From the NCBI GenBank assembly GCA_046328335.1, contig JAXLWU010000012.1:1-64000 (forward strand): 64,000 bases of DNA, written 5' to 3'. Position numbers and translations under genes: made by a program. Positions 1 to 8,374 of the stretch are shown here, piece after piece. The notes under the pieces were generated by a model that saw only the letters and a list, made by a program, of their open reading frames with translations, did no database searches and was not told the DNA's origin. Source of the DNA: JACCXM01 sp046328335 (GTDB taxonomy: Bacteria; Chloroflexota; Chloroflexia; Thermomicrobiales; UBA6265). Numbering within the stretch: the stretch's first letter is position 1; every line of letters begins with the position of its first letter.

Positions 1-673
1 ACCGATTCCCCAATCCGCCGCGCGGCGGCGACGACACCACTCGCCGCGCTGGAGGCCGTCGCCACGGGATCGCGGCACGCGGGCGGTGGAGTGCCTGCCG
101 GATGTCCCGGTCCGAGCGGCACGCGTGGGTTCGCGGCGATGCGCCTTGGCCCGTTCGATCTTGGCATGGCCGTCGCTCCCGCCTCAGCGCCCGCCCCCCG
201 GCGTCGGGCGGTCACTATACCGTGAGATGTACGAGCCGACGCCGTCAATGTCCTCGTTCCGCATCAGAGCGACGCGGAGGAACCCGGTGGGCTCGTCGCC
301 GGTCCTTGCGGTTCTGGGTGCGCCGGAGCGGGTGAGCGCGGGTCTCGGTCTCCTTGACCAATCGGTCCGGCAGCAGTTCGCTGGTTGCCGGCGCCAATCC
401 GTCCGCCGCGACGCCGAGCAAAAGGCCGCACTTGACTGGATCGGCGCCGATGGGAATCTGGTTAGTATCGCTCCTGGACCGGCCGTGACCGCATGGCATC
501 GTTGCTTTCCTTTCTCATCGTGGCGCGGATCGTCCGTCGCAATCCACGGACCGACGCAACGCGGCGCTCGGGCCGGCCGAGGGTTGGCTGCCACCAGCGA
601 GTGGGTCATTCGTATTACGATTTCCGCTGATACCGGAATCGACGTGGGGATCGCGCCCGGCGGGAGATGGACG
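1..673. other. No recognisable gene
   Basis: Several frames stay open here on both strands, as expected at this GC content, but none gives a recognisable family or a start with a ribosome-binding site. A minus-strand stretch around 245-470 has a protein-like composition and could be a decayed gene fragment, but I cannot name it. The window may also cut a gene at its left edge. Confidence 0.4.
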
Positions 674-1099
674 ATGAGCGATGCAATCACGATCTTGCAG
701 GCAGCCCTGCAACAGGCGATGGCAATCCGGCCGCGGGTGAACGGGTTCCCATACCTGGCCGAGTCGTTGCGCCGGGCGGGCGTCCGGCACAACATCTTGA
801 ACTTACCCGCCTGTGAGAGCCTGTTCATCACCGACGCGGGCAATGTGGTCTCTCTCGGCACGCCCCTCGCCTCGGGCATGGTCGACGTGCCCCCCTTCAA
901 TCAGGAGGCCCTGATCGCCGCGTTGCGAACCGATCAGGCTGGCGAGAGCACATTCGAGGAGTTCGTGGCCGCGAGTTGGCGGGCCGGGGTCGTGCGCTTC
1001 GACGCTGATTTCACCGCGCGCACCGTCACCTATTTCGGGGCCGGAGGCGAAGCCTATATCGAGGCGTATCCCGCCGTTTCACTTCCAGAGAGCGCATGA
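674..1099 (+). CDS. DUF1398 family protein
   Basis: The 141-residue product matches the DUF1398 (YbcV-like) pattern as I know it. It has an N-terminal helix, then RVNGFPYLAESLRRAGVRH, a central stretch ending in PLASGMVDV, and the C-terminal signature TFEEFVAASWRAGVVRF followed by YIEAYP. Family members are small, cytosolic, about 120-140 residues, and of unknown biochemical role. The frame stays open further upstream, but the ATG at 674 sits 7 bases after a GGGAGATGG sequence and begins exactly at the conserved region, so I chose it. The gene stands alone, followed by a convergent FAD-binding gene. No regulatory signal is visible. Confidence 0.8.
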   Translation: MSDAITILQAALQQAMAIRPRVNGFPYLAESLRRAGVRHNILNLPACESLFITDAGNVVSLGTPLASGMVDVPPFNQEALIAALRTDQAGESTFEEFVAASWRAGVVRFDADFTARTVTYFGAGGEAYIEAYPAVSLPESA

Positions 1100-1164
1100 G
1101 CAGGAGCCCCGGGGAATTCAGCGTAAGCCGCTCCCCCAGCCCTGATCGCCATCCCGGCTGATGG

Positions 1165-2538
1165 CTACGCGGCGGCCAGGTGTTCGGCCATCGTGGCACA
1201 CTGGACGCGCAGATCGGGGACGGCGACGATCTCCCACAGTCTGCCCATGGTCAGCGGGCCGAGCGCGAAGAGATTCGGCCACGCCACACCATCTCGCGCG
1301 ATAACCGCATTCGTCTCCGTGGTGTCCAGTCCCAGCTGCAAGGCATCACCGCGGGCGATGCCGGAGGCGACCAGCGATAGCAGCAATGGATCGGACGTGC
1401 GCTCGACATTGCGTTCCGGCCCGCTGCAGTTGATCACCCAATCGACATCGAGCGGAATGGCGCAGGACTGTTCTTTCGGCTGATGGATCACGCGCAGGTC
1501 CTGCCTGGATCCAGACTCGATCTGGCGGATGCGGCCGGCCACCACGTCCAACCGGCGCTCCTGCCGAATGCTGGCGATCTGCTGGTCGATCTGGGGCGCC
1601 ATGCGGTGACGCACCACGCCCCAGTACGGGGCGAGGTGACGCAGAAAGCGCTGGCGGTCGACAAGGGAGCTCTCCAGCCAGAGTTGCTGAGTGTAGGGTC
1701 GCAGCCCATCGACGATCTGCCGCCAGTCGGTATCCGGGCCACACTGGCGGAACGCGGCGAGCATCGTCAGCACCGAACGCTTCCCGTATTGCGGCGAGAG
1801 AGTGACCGGTTCGCGGGGGGTGGCAACATGGGCGTTGGGAAGCAGACCGCGCCGGGAGATGGCGATCGAGCGCCCCGCGTGGCCGCGCGTTTCCCGCTCG
1901 AGCACCTGATCGACCATGGTCAGGCCCGTGCCGATCCAGAGCACGGTCTCCTCGCTGGCAATCTGGTTCATGCGGGGATCGCGCCAGGGATCGTCGATGA
2001 GCCGATCTGTGGCGCCGGGATCGACGGCATTGACCGGCACGGGTAGCCGGCTGGCCAGATTGCCGGTACAGAGCACGACCGTCCCGGCATCGAGTTGCGA
2101 ATCGTCAGCGAGCGAAATGCGCCAGGAGTCACCGCGCGGCTGAAGTCCGCTGGCCCGCGCGGCAATCGGTATGATCGTGGGTCCACTGGTCGCGGTCACA
2201 GCCGCTCCAATCTGCTCACCGAGATAGTCGCCATACCACCGACGAGGGGCAAAAGCGAGGGACAAGGCGTCCAGATCCAGACCGAGGTCCTCGCGATGAT
2301 GCCGCAGCAGCCAGTCCCGAAAATGGGTGGGCCGATCGGGGAAGAGACTCATGCGTCCCGCGACGACATTGAGCAGATGCGCGGGGTTGGTCGTACCGTA
2401 GGCGAGCCCACGCCCGAGCGCGGGCGCATCATCGACGAGAGCGATGGTCGTACCTGGGGGCGACAGGCGGTGCAGTTGTATCGCCAGGGCACTCCCGCTG
2501 AATCCGGCTCCGAGAATGGCGATCTCCACATCGACCAT
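1165..2538 (-). CDS. FAD/NAD(P)-binding protein
   Basis: A 457-residue flavoprotein of the NAD_binding_9 type (FAD-NAD(P)-binding family). The N-terminal Rossmann motif GAGFSG is at residues 10-15, with an acidic cap D36. GLAYGTTNPAHLLNV at 44-58 is the family hallmark. VVLCTGN at 154-160 is the second dinucleotide-contact strand, and GTGLTMVD at 203-210 is a second nucleotide-binding loop. The substrate is unknown; relatives include amine and small-molecule monooxygenase-like proteins. The ATG at 2538 follows a GAGGGAAG sequence. It is monocistronic. Cytosolic by absence of a signal peptide. Confidence 0.8.
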   Translation of the reverse strand: MVDVEIAILGAGFSGSALAIQLHRLSPPGTTIALVDDAPALGRGLAYGTTNPAHLLNVVAGRMSLFPDRPTHFRDWLLRHHREDLGLDLDALSLAFAPRRWYGDYLGEQIGAAVTATSGPTIIPIAARASGLQPRGDSWRISLADDSQLDAGTVVLCTGNLASRLPVPVNAVDPGATDRLIDDPWRDPRMNQIASEETVLWIGTGLTMVDQVLERETRGHAGRSIAISRRGLLPNAHVATPREPVTLSPQYGKRSVLTMLAAFRQCGPDTDWRQIVDGLRPYTQQLWLESSLVDRQRFLRHLAPYWGVVRHRMAPQIDQQIASIRQERRLDVVAGRIRQIESGSRQDLRVIHQPKEQSCAIPLDVDWVINCSGPERNVERTSDPLLLSLVASGIARGDALQLGLDTTETNAVIARDGVAWPNLFALGPLTMGRLWEIVAVPDLRVQCATMAEHLAAA

Positions 2539-2934
2539 GTCGTCTTCCCTCTCAACATTGACAGTCCATGTTTTCGTTCACCCATCGCCGCGGGTCGTGA
2601 TGACGCTGGGCCGTGACCAGTGACCTTGTTGTCGATCAATAGTACATCATGTTGGTAGACAAACCATATCTCAAGAGGTGCGGGATGCCCGATGGCCCCG
2701 GCGCTCGTCACACCGGGAGCGCAACGGCGGCCGGATCGCGCTGCGCGTGCCCTGACTCCTGGCGGGAAGTCGCCGCCACCATCGGGTGTCATGCCGAGTC
2801 CTCAGGCGAAGCATCTCGTGTCTCGCAGCCGGCATGCGTCGAGACACGAGAAGTTTCCTTCGTCAACCTGAGACATTTGGTGTGGCGGCGATCCGGTTCC
2901 AGAAGCCTGGAAACTGCCTTCCGGCGGTTTTGCC
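2539..2934. other. Intergenic region with a degenerate GTCATGC-type repeat
   Basis: About 400 bases without a gene. Bases 2630-2680 are AT-richer than the surroundings and may carry the promoter of the FAD-binding gene. From about 2785 a GTGTCATGCCGAG...GAAGCATCTCG string appears, resembling one arm of the dispersed repeat seen at 3907. Confidence 0.4.
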
Positions 2935-3345
2935 CTAGCGCGACGCCGCAAAGACCGGAATCATCTCCGCCGCCACCTGCTGCATCGGTGCGTGGTCATA
3001 GGCGAGACCGGGAATGTAGAAGATGACGTAGTCGATTCCGGCCGCGATCACCGGCTGCAACCAGGTCACGATCTCTTCCGAGGTACCGGCCCAGTAACGC
3101 CGCGCGAACTCGTCCTCGCTGCGATGGAGCCGCGCTGACGCCTCCGCGCTGAACCGCTCCCGATCGACACCCACCGGGGCGGCAAGAAGAACCGCGTCGA
3201 TTTGATGATGGTGTCGTCGTCCCATCCGACGGCAGCACCATAGCGCGGCAGCACCTCCAACTTCTCGCAGCGCACCGTCGGCTTTCCCGCGCCGATGTTG
3301 CAGGCGTCGCCCCCAGGCCCCATCCAACAGGCCCCTCGCATGCCA
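2935..3345 (-). pseudogene. Luciferase-like (LLM class) flavin oxidoreductase remnant
   Basis: Two overlapping minus-strand frames together encode the C-terminal part of a luciferase-like monooxygenase. The upstream frame carries NIGAGKPTVRCEKLEVL and GAAVGWDDDTIIKSTR, the usual region where these enzymes read (G)xPxxVxxKLxxL...VGRD. The lower frame continues with VLLAAPV, then TSEEIVTWLQPVIAAGIDYVI and the end of the protein. The switch near 3185-3200 implies a frameshift. No flavin-binding N-terminal half is present upstream, so the gene is also truncated by about two thirds. What remains cannot be an active F420- or FMN-dependent enzyme. A sequencing error could explain the shift but not the missing half. 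Confidence 0.65.
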
Positions 3346-3431
3346 TACCCCGCCGCTCTGGTCAGCACGATGCATTTCCGCATACTCTCCCGCAGACGGG
3401 AGATCGTTGTCTCGGGCAGTGGGAGGGTGCA

Positions 3432-3809
3432 GTGAGTCAGGCTCGTTCGAATCCGGTGCGCAGTTTCCTCTATCTCCAGGCGAAACCAGGGATGCGCGAC
3501 GATCTGGTCGATGTCTTCCGGCGCATCGACGTGCCCGGGCATGCCTTGCAGCAGGCCGGCTGTCTCAGCGTGGAAGTGCAGACACCGCCCGATCCGGATG
3601 CCCCGATGCTGGTCACCGCGCTCTGGACGCACCGCGAAGCGTACGACGGCTGGCTCGCCAATCCATGGCGGGAGTGGTCTGGCGAGCAACTGGCGCCGTT
3701 CATCGGCGACGAAATGCCGGGCGGAATCGTCTACGACGTGGTGCTCGCCGGGGGCGATGTCTCGGCAGTGGCCGCCGGCGCCCCGACGGTTCCCTCGCGC
3801 GAGGAGTGA
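3432..3809 (+). CDS. ABM-fold (antibiotic biosynthesis monooxygenase-like) protein
   Basis: A 125-residue ferredoxin-like (dimeric alpha/beta barrel) protein. The order is typical of the ABM family: a first strand SFLYLQAKPGMRDDLVDVF, a middle strand GCLSVEVQTPPD, VTALWTHREAYDGWL, and a short helix. Such proteins include heme-degrading, quinone-oxidising and orphan enzymes; the reaction here is not predictable. Translation most likely starts at GTG 3432, because GGGAGG lies 5 bases upstream. The last 20 residues are low-complexity Ala/Gly/Pro. It lies divergent from the broken luciferase-like gene; an older functional link between the two is possible but unproven. Confidence 0.7.
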   Translation: MSQARSNPVRSFLYLQAKPGMRDDLVDVFRRIDVPGHALQQAGCLSVEVQTPPDPDAPMLVTALWTHREAYDGWLANPWREWSGEQLAPFIGDEMPGGIVYDVVLAGGDVSAVAAGAPTVPSREE

Positions 3810-3906
3810 TCCGCCGAAGTCGAGTCAGCCTCGCCGTCCCGGTCGAGAGCGTGAACACCGCGAACCAGAGACGTTGACGATTCGATGTCGCCACCACACC
3901 GCGCGT

Positions 3907-3996
3907 GTGATGCTGACGAAGGAAGCATCTCGGCGGAACGAAGCCGGGTTAAATGAAGCGCGGCGATGCTTCGCCCGGGGGCTCAGCATGACACGC
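3907..3996. repeat. Dispersed inverted repeat, GATGCT/GAAGCATCTCG subfamily
   Basis: A 90-base element with imperfect terminal inverted repeats: GTGATGCTGACGAAGGAAGC with ATCTCG on the left, and GCGATGCTTCGCC...CTCAGCATGACAC on the right. It resembles the GTCATGCTGAG...GAAGCATCTCG intergenic repeat common in environmental bacterial genomes (general knowledge). A partial relative lies near 2785-2860. It occupies most of the 338-base gap before the racemase gene. No coding function is evident. Confidence 0.6.
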
Positions 3997-4147
3997 GAGA
4001 AGTGTTGACCGTTGTGAAGCGTCGATATCGCGATGCCACGATGTGCCTCACGATCCGCGGCCTCGACACTCCGCCAGGGCGAACCTCTCCTGCACGGAAC
4101 AGACGCCACCCCGGTTATGATGCGGATCATCATGGGGGAGGGGCAGC

Positions 4148-4963
4148 ATGAGCCGGATTCTGTACATCGTTCCGGTCGGGATCGACGGCGCGCTCACCGA
4201 ACGCGGCGTGGCGGAGTGCATCCGCCCCGGCAACGAGATCGATGCGGTCGGGTTCGATCGCGGGCCGCGTCACGTCGAGTACCACTACTACGAAACGCTG
4301 ATGCTGCCCCACGTCGTCCACACCATCGCCGCCGCGGAACGACAGGGCTATGACGCGGCGGTGATCGGCTGCTTCTACGACTTCGGTTTGCAGGAAGGCC
4401 GCGAAATTGCGACGCGCATGGTGGTGACCGCGCCCTGCGAGGCTTCCTGCCTCCTCGCCGCCTCACTTGGCGCAACCTTCTCGATCATCGTCGGCCGTCG
4501 CAAGTGGATTCCCCAGATGCGCGCCACCGTCGGCGCCTACGGGTTGACCTCCCGTCTCGCCTCGTTTCGGACCCTCGATTTCGGCGTGCTCGATTACCAC
4601 GTCGACGAACGGGAGACGGAGCGCCGTTTCGTCGCCGCCGGCGAACAGGCAATTGAAGAAGACGGCGCCGAAGTGATCGTACTTGGTTGCACCGCGTCCG
4701 ATGGGTTCTACCAGCGGCTGCAGGCGATCCTCGGCGTGCCGGTGATCGACTCCGCCATTGCCGCGGTCAAGCAGGCCGAACACCTCATCGAGGTCCGCGA
4801 CGGATTCGGTTGGTCCCACGCCAAGATCGGCGGTTACGAATCGCCACCGGAAAACGAAATCACCGCCTGGCAACTACGGGAGGAGTTCGCGGCGGATACG
4901 GTGACGGAGCGCTGGGTGTGGGCGCGGCCGCTCGCGCTTGACGCCGCCGAACGCGGTTTGTAA
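4148..4963 (+). CDS. Asp/Glu/hydantoin racemase family protein
   Basis: A 271-residue member of the Asp/Glu racemase superfamily, close to hydantoin racemases. Both catalytic cysteines are visible in their usual contexts: Cys75 in VIGCFYD and Cys181 in VLGCTASDG. These act as the two acid/base thiols for cofactor-independent racemisation. The likely substrate is a 5-substituted hydantoin or an acidic amino acid derivative. The hydantoinase-type genes 7-12 kb downstream and HyuC at 35.8 kb support the hydantoin reading, by inference. The start is clear: GGGGGAGGGG lies just before ATG 4148. The 40 residues after the core (SHAKIGGYESPP... region) reappear as a decayed copy near 6420-6550. Confidence 0.85.
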   Translation: MSRILYIVPVGIDGALTERGVAECIRPGNEIDAVGFDRGPRHVEYHYYETLMLPHVVHTIAAAERQGYDAAVIGCFYDFGLQEGREIATRMVVTAPCEASCLLAASLGATFSIIVGRRKWIPQMRATVGAYGLTSRLASFRTLDFGVLDYHVDERETERRFVAAGEQAIEEDGAEVIVLGCTASDGFYQRLQAILGVPVIDSAIAAVKQAEHLIEVRDGFGWSHAKIGGYESPPENEITAWQLREEFAADTVTERWVWARPLALDAAERGL

Positions 4964-4980
4964 CGCTGCGGGCGAACGTC

Positions 4981-5017
4981 GTGTCATTCCGACAGAGGAG
5001 GGATCAGGAATCTCGTC
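4981..5017. repeat. Half copy of the GTGTCRTYCCGA dispersed repeat
   Basis: Only one arm is present: GTGTCATTCCGAC, then AGAGGAGGGATCAGGAATCT. It abuts the 3' end of the Fic gene, so the end of that gene (stop near 5016) overlaps the repeat edge. Compare the full copies at 34218 and 43638. Confidence 0.55.
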
Positions 5018-6173
5018 AGCCGGTCTGTTTCTCCGTCGATCCCTGCAGGGCTTCCAGGATTGGAGCCGCGATGAAGATACGCCTCCAGGATCGTCCGGTG
5101 ACTTCTTGAAGCATGCCGTTTTGCCGTAGGACATCGATCGCTTGGGTCGCCGTTGGCTTTGACACGCTGAGCCGCTCCGAGGCTCGCGCGACCGTGATGT
5201 ATGGATTCACGAACAGCTCGTCCAGTAACGCTAGCGCCCTCGCTTTTTCACTGAGACGGGCACGATACGTCTCGCGGAGGTCCATCAGTTCACCCGCTTG
5301 CTGCACGCCCTCGCGGGCAACCTGCGCAACCCCCAAGAGGAAGAACATCAACCAGGATCTCCAATCACCATCGGTTCTGACGCATTGCAAGGTGTCGTAA
5401 TACGCACCGCGGTGCTCCTCGAGGTACGAGGACAGGTACAACAGCGGTTGGGATAGCCTACCCCGCTCGATCAGGAACAGCGTGATCAGCAGACGGCCAA
5501 GACGGCCATTGCCATCAGCAAATGGATGAATTGCCTCGAATTGCTCGTGCAGGACCGCGCATTGGACGAGGTCCGGCATTGCATCCGTGACGTGGAGAAA
5601 TCGCTCCCAGTCGGCCAGCAAGTCCATCAGTAATTCTGGCGGCGGCGGAACGTAGTCGGCGGAATCGACCGTCGAGAACCGGGAACCGATCCAGTTCTGA
5701 TCGCGACGAAACTCACCGGGAGTGCCGCGATCACCCCGAACGCCGGTCAGCAGTATTCGGTGCATGTCTCGCACGAGATTCAGCGAAATTGGCCGTTCCT
5801 GCAATCGGTGCAGTCCATACTCCAGCGCACTCACATAGTTGCGAACTTCGCGACGATCCGCTTCTCCAGCAGGCGGGCCTGCCTCGACTTCGGCCATCAG
5901 CAGCTCGGAGAGACTTGTGCGTGTCCCTTCGATCCGCGACGACAGCACCGCTTCCCGGCGCATGTATGGTGAGATCAGCAGATGCGGATTGGGCAGATGA
6001 CGACCCAGGCCGGAGAGCTCACTCAGCGCCGCGTCCGCCCGAGATAGAGCCAGGACCAACTCCGCGTCGTATTCCAACCTGGGCGGCAACTTTGCCGGGA
6101 CAAAAGCATTGTGACCCGCGAAGGACCGGACGATTGCTCCCGCCGCCGGATTTCGATATTGGTCTAACCTCAT
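5016..6173 (-). CDS. Fic family AMPylase-type protein with winged-helix C-terminus
   Basis: A 385-residue Fic/DOC enzyme. The catalytic loop HPFADGNGRLGR at residues 216-227 matches HxFx(D/E)GNGRxxR completely, so transfer of AMP (or another nucleotide) to a protein hydroxyl is expected. The N-terminal helix carries SSRIEG (78-83), matching the (S/T)xxxE(G/N) inhibitory motif, so this is a class II, self-inhibited Fic. The last 65 residues form a helix-turn-helix (ITVARASERLSVSKPTATQA), suggesting DNA binding or autoregulation. The start is ATG 6173 because AAAGGAGG lies 5 bases upstream; the longer frame has no such signal. The gene lies antisense between the racemase gene and its decayed copy, which points to insertion. 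Confidence 0.9.
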   Translation of the reverse strand: MRLDQYRNPAAGAIVRSFAGHNAFVPAKLPPRLEYDAELVLALSRADAALSELSGLGRHLPNPHLLISPYMRREAVLSSRIEGTRTSLSELLMAEVEAGPPAGEADRREVRNYVSALEYGLHRLQERPISLNLVRDMHRILLTGVRGDRGTPGEFRRDQNWIGSRFSTVDSADYVPPPPELLMDLLADWERFLHVTDAMPDLVQCAVLHEQFEAIHPFADGNGRLGRLLITLFLIERGRLSQPLLYLSSYLEEHRGAYYDTLQCVRTDGDWRSWLMFFLLGVAQVAREGVQQAGELMDLRETYRARLSEKARALALLDELFVNPYITVARASERLSVSKPTATQAIDVLRQNGMLQEVTGRSWRRIFIAAPILEALQGSTEKQTG

Positions 6174-6416
6174 CCCGCCTCCTTTGCAGGAGATCTTGCA
6201 AATCCGCGTTGCCTTTGAAAGAGCGACGTCATCTTCTTTCAAAGTGTACGCGGTTTCATCGAATCGCGCTCGCGCGGCGTCCCTTGGCTGGACGCATGAG
6301 GGCGATCCACCAGCCGCCACATGGGTAACCATCGCACAAGGGCCGTTTGTTCTCATGCTCAGGAACGCGGGCAATGTGAACGAGCGAGACTCGAGCAATC
6401 GGTGCTCCCCGAATGG

Positions 6417-6557
6417 CAATCGGTCCCACGCCAGGATCGGCGGCTACGAGTCGCCACCTGCGGCGAGGATCGCCTAGTGGTCGCGGGATGATTTCGCGGC
6501 GGATACGGTGACGGAGGTGCGGCCGCTCGCGCTTGACGCCTCGAAACGCCGTACCTA
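6417..6557 (+). pseudogene. Decayed copy of the racemase 3' end
   Basis: This stretch aligns by eye with 4811-4957, the 3' end of the racemase gene. Shared blocks include TCCCACGCCAGGATCGGCGG (one change) and CGCGGCGGATACGGTGACGG (identical), then GCGGCCGCTCGCGCTTGACG. It contains an in-frame TAG, a short deletion, and no start or ribosome-binding site, so it is not expressed as a racemase. Together with the complete gene it brackets the Fic gene. Either an ancestral tandem duplication decayed, or a segment was copied when the Fic gene arrived. Confidence 0.75.
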
Positions 6558-6670
6558 GGATGCTTCGCACACACGACCGGCAGTTGATCCGATCATCCGG
6601 CGCAGATTGACACTCGCGTTTCGCGCGGCCAGGTTGGTGGCCGCCCGCGGTAGGCAACGGGAGGACCGTC

Positions 6671-8311
6671 ATGACCAGGTTCACGCATCATCCCAATCCG
6701 CAGCACGCCCTTTCCGCCCGCGCGCTCAGTCGGCGGCGGCTCCTGCAGGGCGCCGCGGCGAGCGGCGCCCTCGCCGGATTGGGCGGGCTCACTCTTCCCG
6801 CGGCGCCAGTTGCGGCGCGGCAGGAAGGCGCGATCGCGATCTTCACCTCCGCCGTCGATATCCCGAACATCGACCCCGCGATCGGGCACGACGGCGCGAT
6901 CTCGGTCACCCAGAAGCACGTCTACGACACCCTCTACCGCCACCACGGCAATCCCCCGGAACTGGTGCCGTGGCTGGCCACCGAGCACACCGTCTCCGAC
7001 GATGCGACGGAGTGGACGTTCAAACTCGATGAACGCGCCACATTCCAGGACGGCTCACCGGTCACCGCCGATGCGGTCGTCTATTCGACCCAGCGCATCC
7101 TCGAACTGAACCAGGGCGTCGCCTGGATGTTCGCCGACATCCTCACCGCCGACGGCGTCACCGCGCCCGATCCGCAGACCGTCGTCTTCAAACTCGCCAA
7201 GCCGTTCGCCCCGTTCCTGCACGCCACCGCCTGGATCTTCGTGCTCAACCCGGCGCAGGTTGCGGCGAACGAGCAGGATGGCGACAAGGGGCAGGCATGG
7301 CTGACCAGCAATGCCGCCGGTTCAGGTCCCTTCGCCATTTCCCGCTGGGAGCCGGGCAACCTCTACCAGTTCGATGCCCGGCCCGACTATTGGCGCGGTT
7401 GGGAAGGCGATCACGTCGCCGGCTACATCCACCAGGTCAGCGCCGAATCATCGACCAAGCGGCTGGCGCTCCAGAACGGCGATGTGCAGTTCGCGGACTG
7501 GCTCTCGCCGCAGGACAAGACGCTCCTCGCCAAGATGCCCGACATCGTCGTGCCGAAGGAGCAGAGTATCTCCACCTACACGGTCAAGTTGAACAACGCC
7601 TACGGGCCGACCGCCGATGCCAACGTCCGCCGCGCCATCTCCTACGCCTTCGACTATCAGGCGATGCTCGATGTGATGTCCGGCTTCGCGGCGCGGATCG
7701 CGGGACCGCTCTCGCCCTCCCTCAAGGGCGCCATGCAGACCCCGGTCTACGAGACCGATATCGAGAAGGCGAAAGCGGAACTGGCGAAGTCCGCGCAGTA
7801 CGCGGACGGATTCGATATCGAGTTCGTCTACGTGACCGGACTCGAAGAAGAGCGGCAGACCGGGCAGATCATGCTCGATCAACTCAAGCAACTCAACATC
7901 AACGTCACCATCACCGCGATGGAGTGGGCCAACGCCGTCGCCCTCTTCGCCGATCCCGAGCAATCCCCGGCCATGTTCCCGATCTATTCCGGTTCGGACT
8001 ACCCGGATCCGGATGCCTACCTCTGGCCGGCGTTCCATTCCTCGTCGGCGGGAACCTGGATGGGCGCCAGCCACTACAACAATCCGGACGTCGACACGAT
8101 GCTGGAAGAGGCGCGCGGCACGACGGATGAGGCAAAGCGGCAGGAACGCTACGACGCGATCCAGAAGCAACTCGTGGATGAGGCGGTCGAGGTCTACCTC
8201 TGGTCGCCGCTCGAGGGCTTCCCGCATCGCGCCGAGGTGCAGGGGTACCAGTACACCCCGGTTATGGGCTCCGATCCCTGGTGGTACGCCATCTCGCTCG
8301 GAGCGTCCTGA
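6671..8311 (+). CDS. Peptide-type ABC transporter substrate-binding protein
   Basis: A 546-residue family 5 extracellular solute-binding protein. A twin-arginine leader (SRRRLLQGAAASGALAG, about residues 17-35) indicates Tat export; no lipobox cysteine is seen. The mature part shows family features: TVSDDATEWTFKLDERATFQDG near residues 110-130 and NVRRAISYAFDYQAML near 315-330. It would capture peptides or similar compounds outside the membrane and pass them to the two permeases encoded directly downstream. ATG 6671 has GGGAGG at 6659. A GC-rich hairpin follows the stop codon. Substrate choice cannot be read from sequence; the following hydantoinase genes suggest a cyclic amide or modified peptide. 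Confidence 0.9.
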   Translation: MTRFTHHPNPQHALSARALSRRRLLQGAAASGALAGLGGLTLPAAPVAARQEGAIAIFTSAVDIPNIDPAIGHDGAISVTQKHVYDTLYRHHGNPPELVPWLATEHTVSDDATEWTFKLDERATFQDGSPVTADAVVYSTQRILELNQGVAWMFADILTADGVTAPDPQTVVFKLAKPFAPFLHATAWIFVLNPAQVAANEQDGDKGQAWLTSNAAGSGPFAISRWEPGNLYQFDARPDYWRGWEGDHVAGYIHQVSAESSTKRLALQNGDVQFADWLSPQDKTLLAKMPDIVVPKEQSISTYTVKLNNAYGPTADANVRRAISYAFDYQAMLDVMSGFAARIAGPLSPSLKGAMQTPVYETDIEKAKAELAKSAQYADGFDIEFVYVTGLEEERQTGQIMLDQLKQLNINVTITAMEWANAVALFADPEQSPAMFPIYSGSDYPDPDAYLWPAFHSSSAGTWMGASHYNNPDVDTMLEEARGTTDEAKRQERYDAIQKQLVDEAVEVYLWSPLEGFPHRAEVQGYQYTPVMGSDPWWYAISLGAS

Positions 8312-8324
8312 CGCCGCGATCGTG

Positions 8325-8360
8325 ACCGGCCGCGGCGCTGCTGCTGACGTCGCGGCCAGT
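8325..8360 (+). terminator. Hairpin between binding-protein and permease genes
   Basis: ACCGGCCGCG at 8325-8334 pairs with CGCGGCCAGT at 8351-8360 (one mismatch) around a 16-base loop. No T tract follows, so it looks more like an mRNA-stabilising or partial-termination hairpin. Such a structure would keep the binding-protein transcript more abundant than the permease transcripts. Confidence 0.45.
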
Positions 8361-8374
8361 CCGGGAATCTCCTG

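Noticed and set aside
3442..3460. Apparent tRNA T-loop (GTTCGAATCC)
   Set aside because: No acceptor, D or anticodon stem pairs around it, and it lies inside the ABM-fold coding region.
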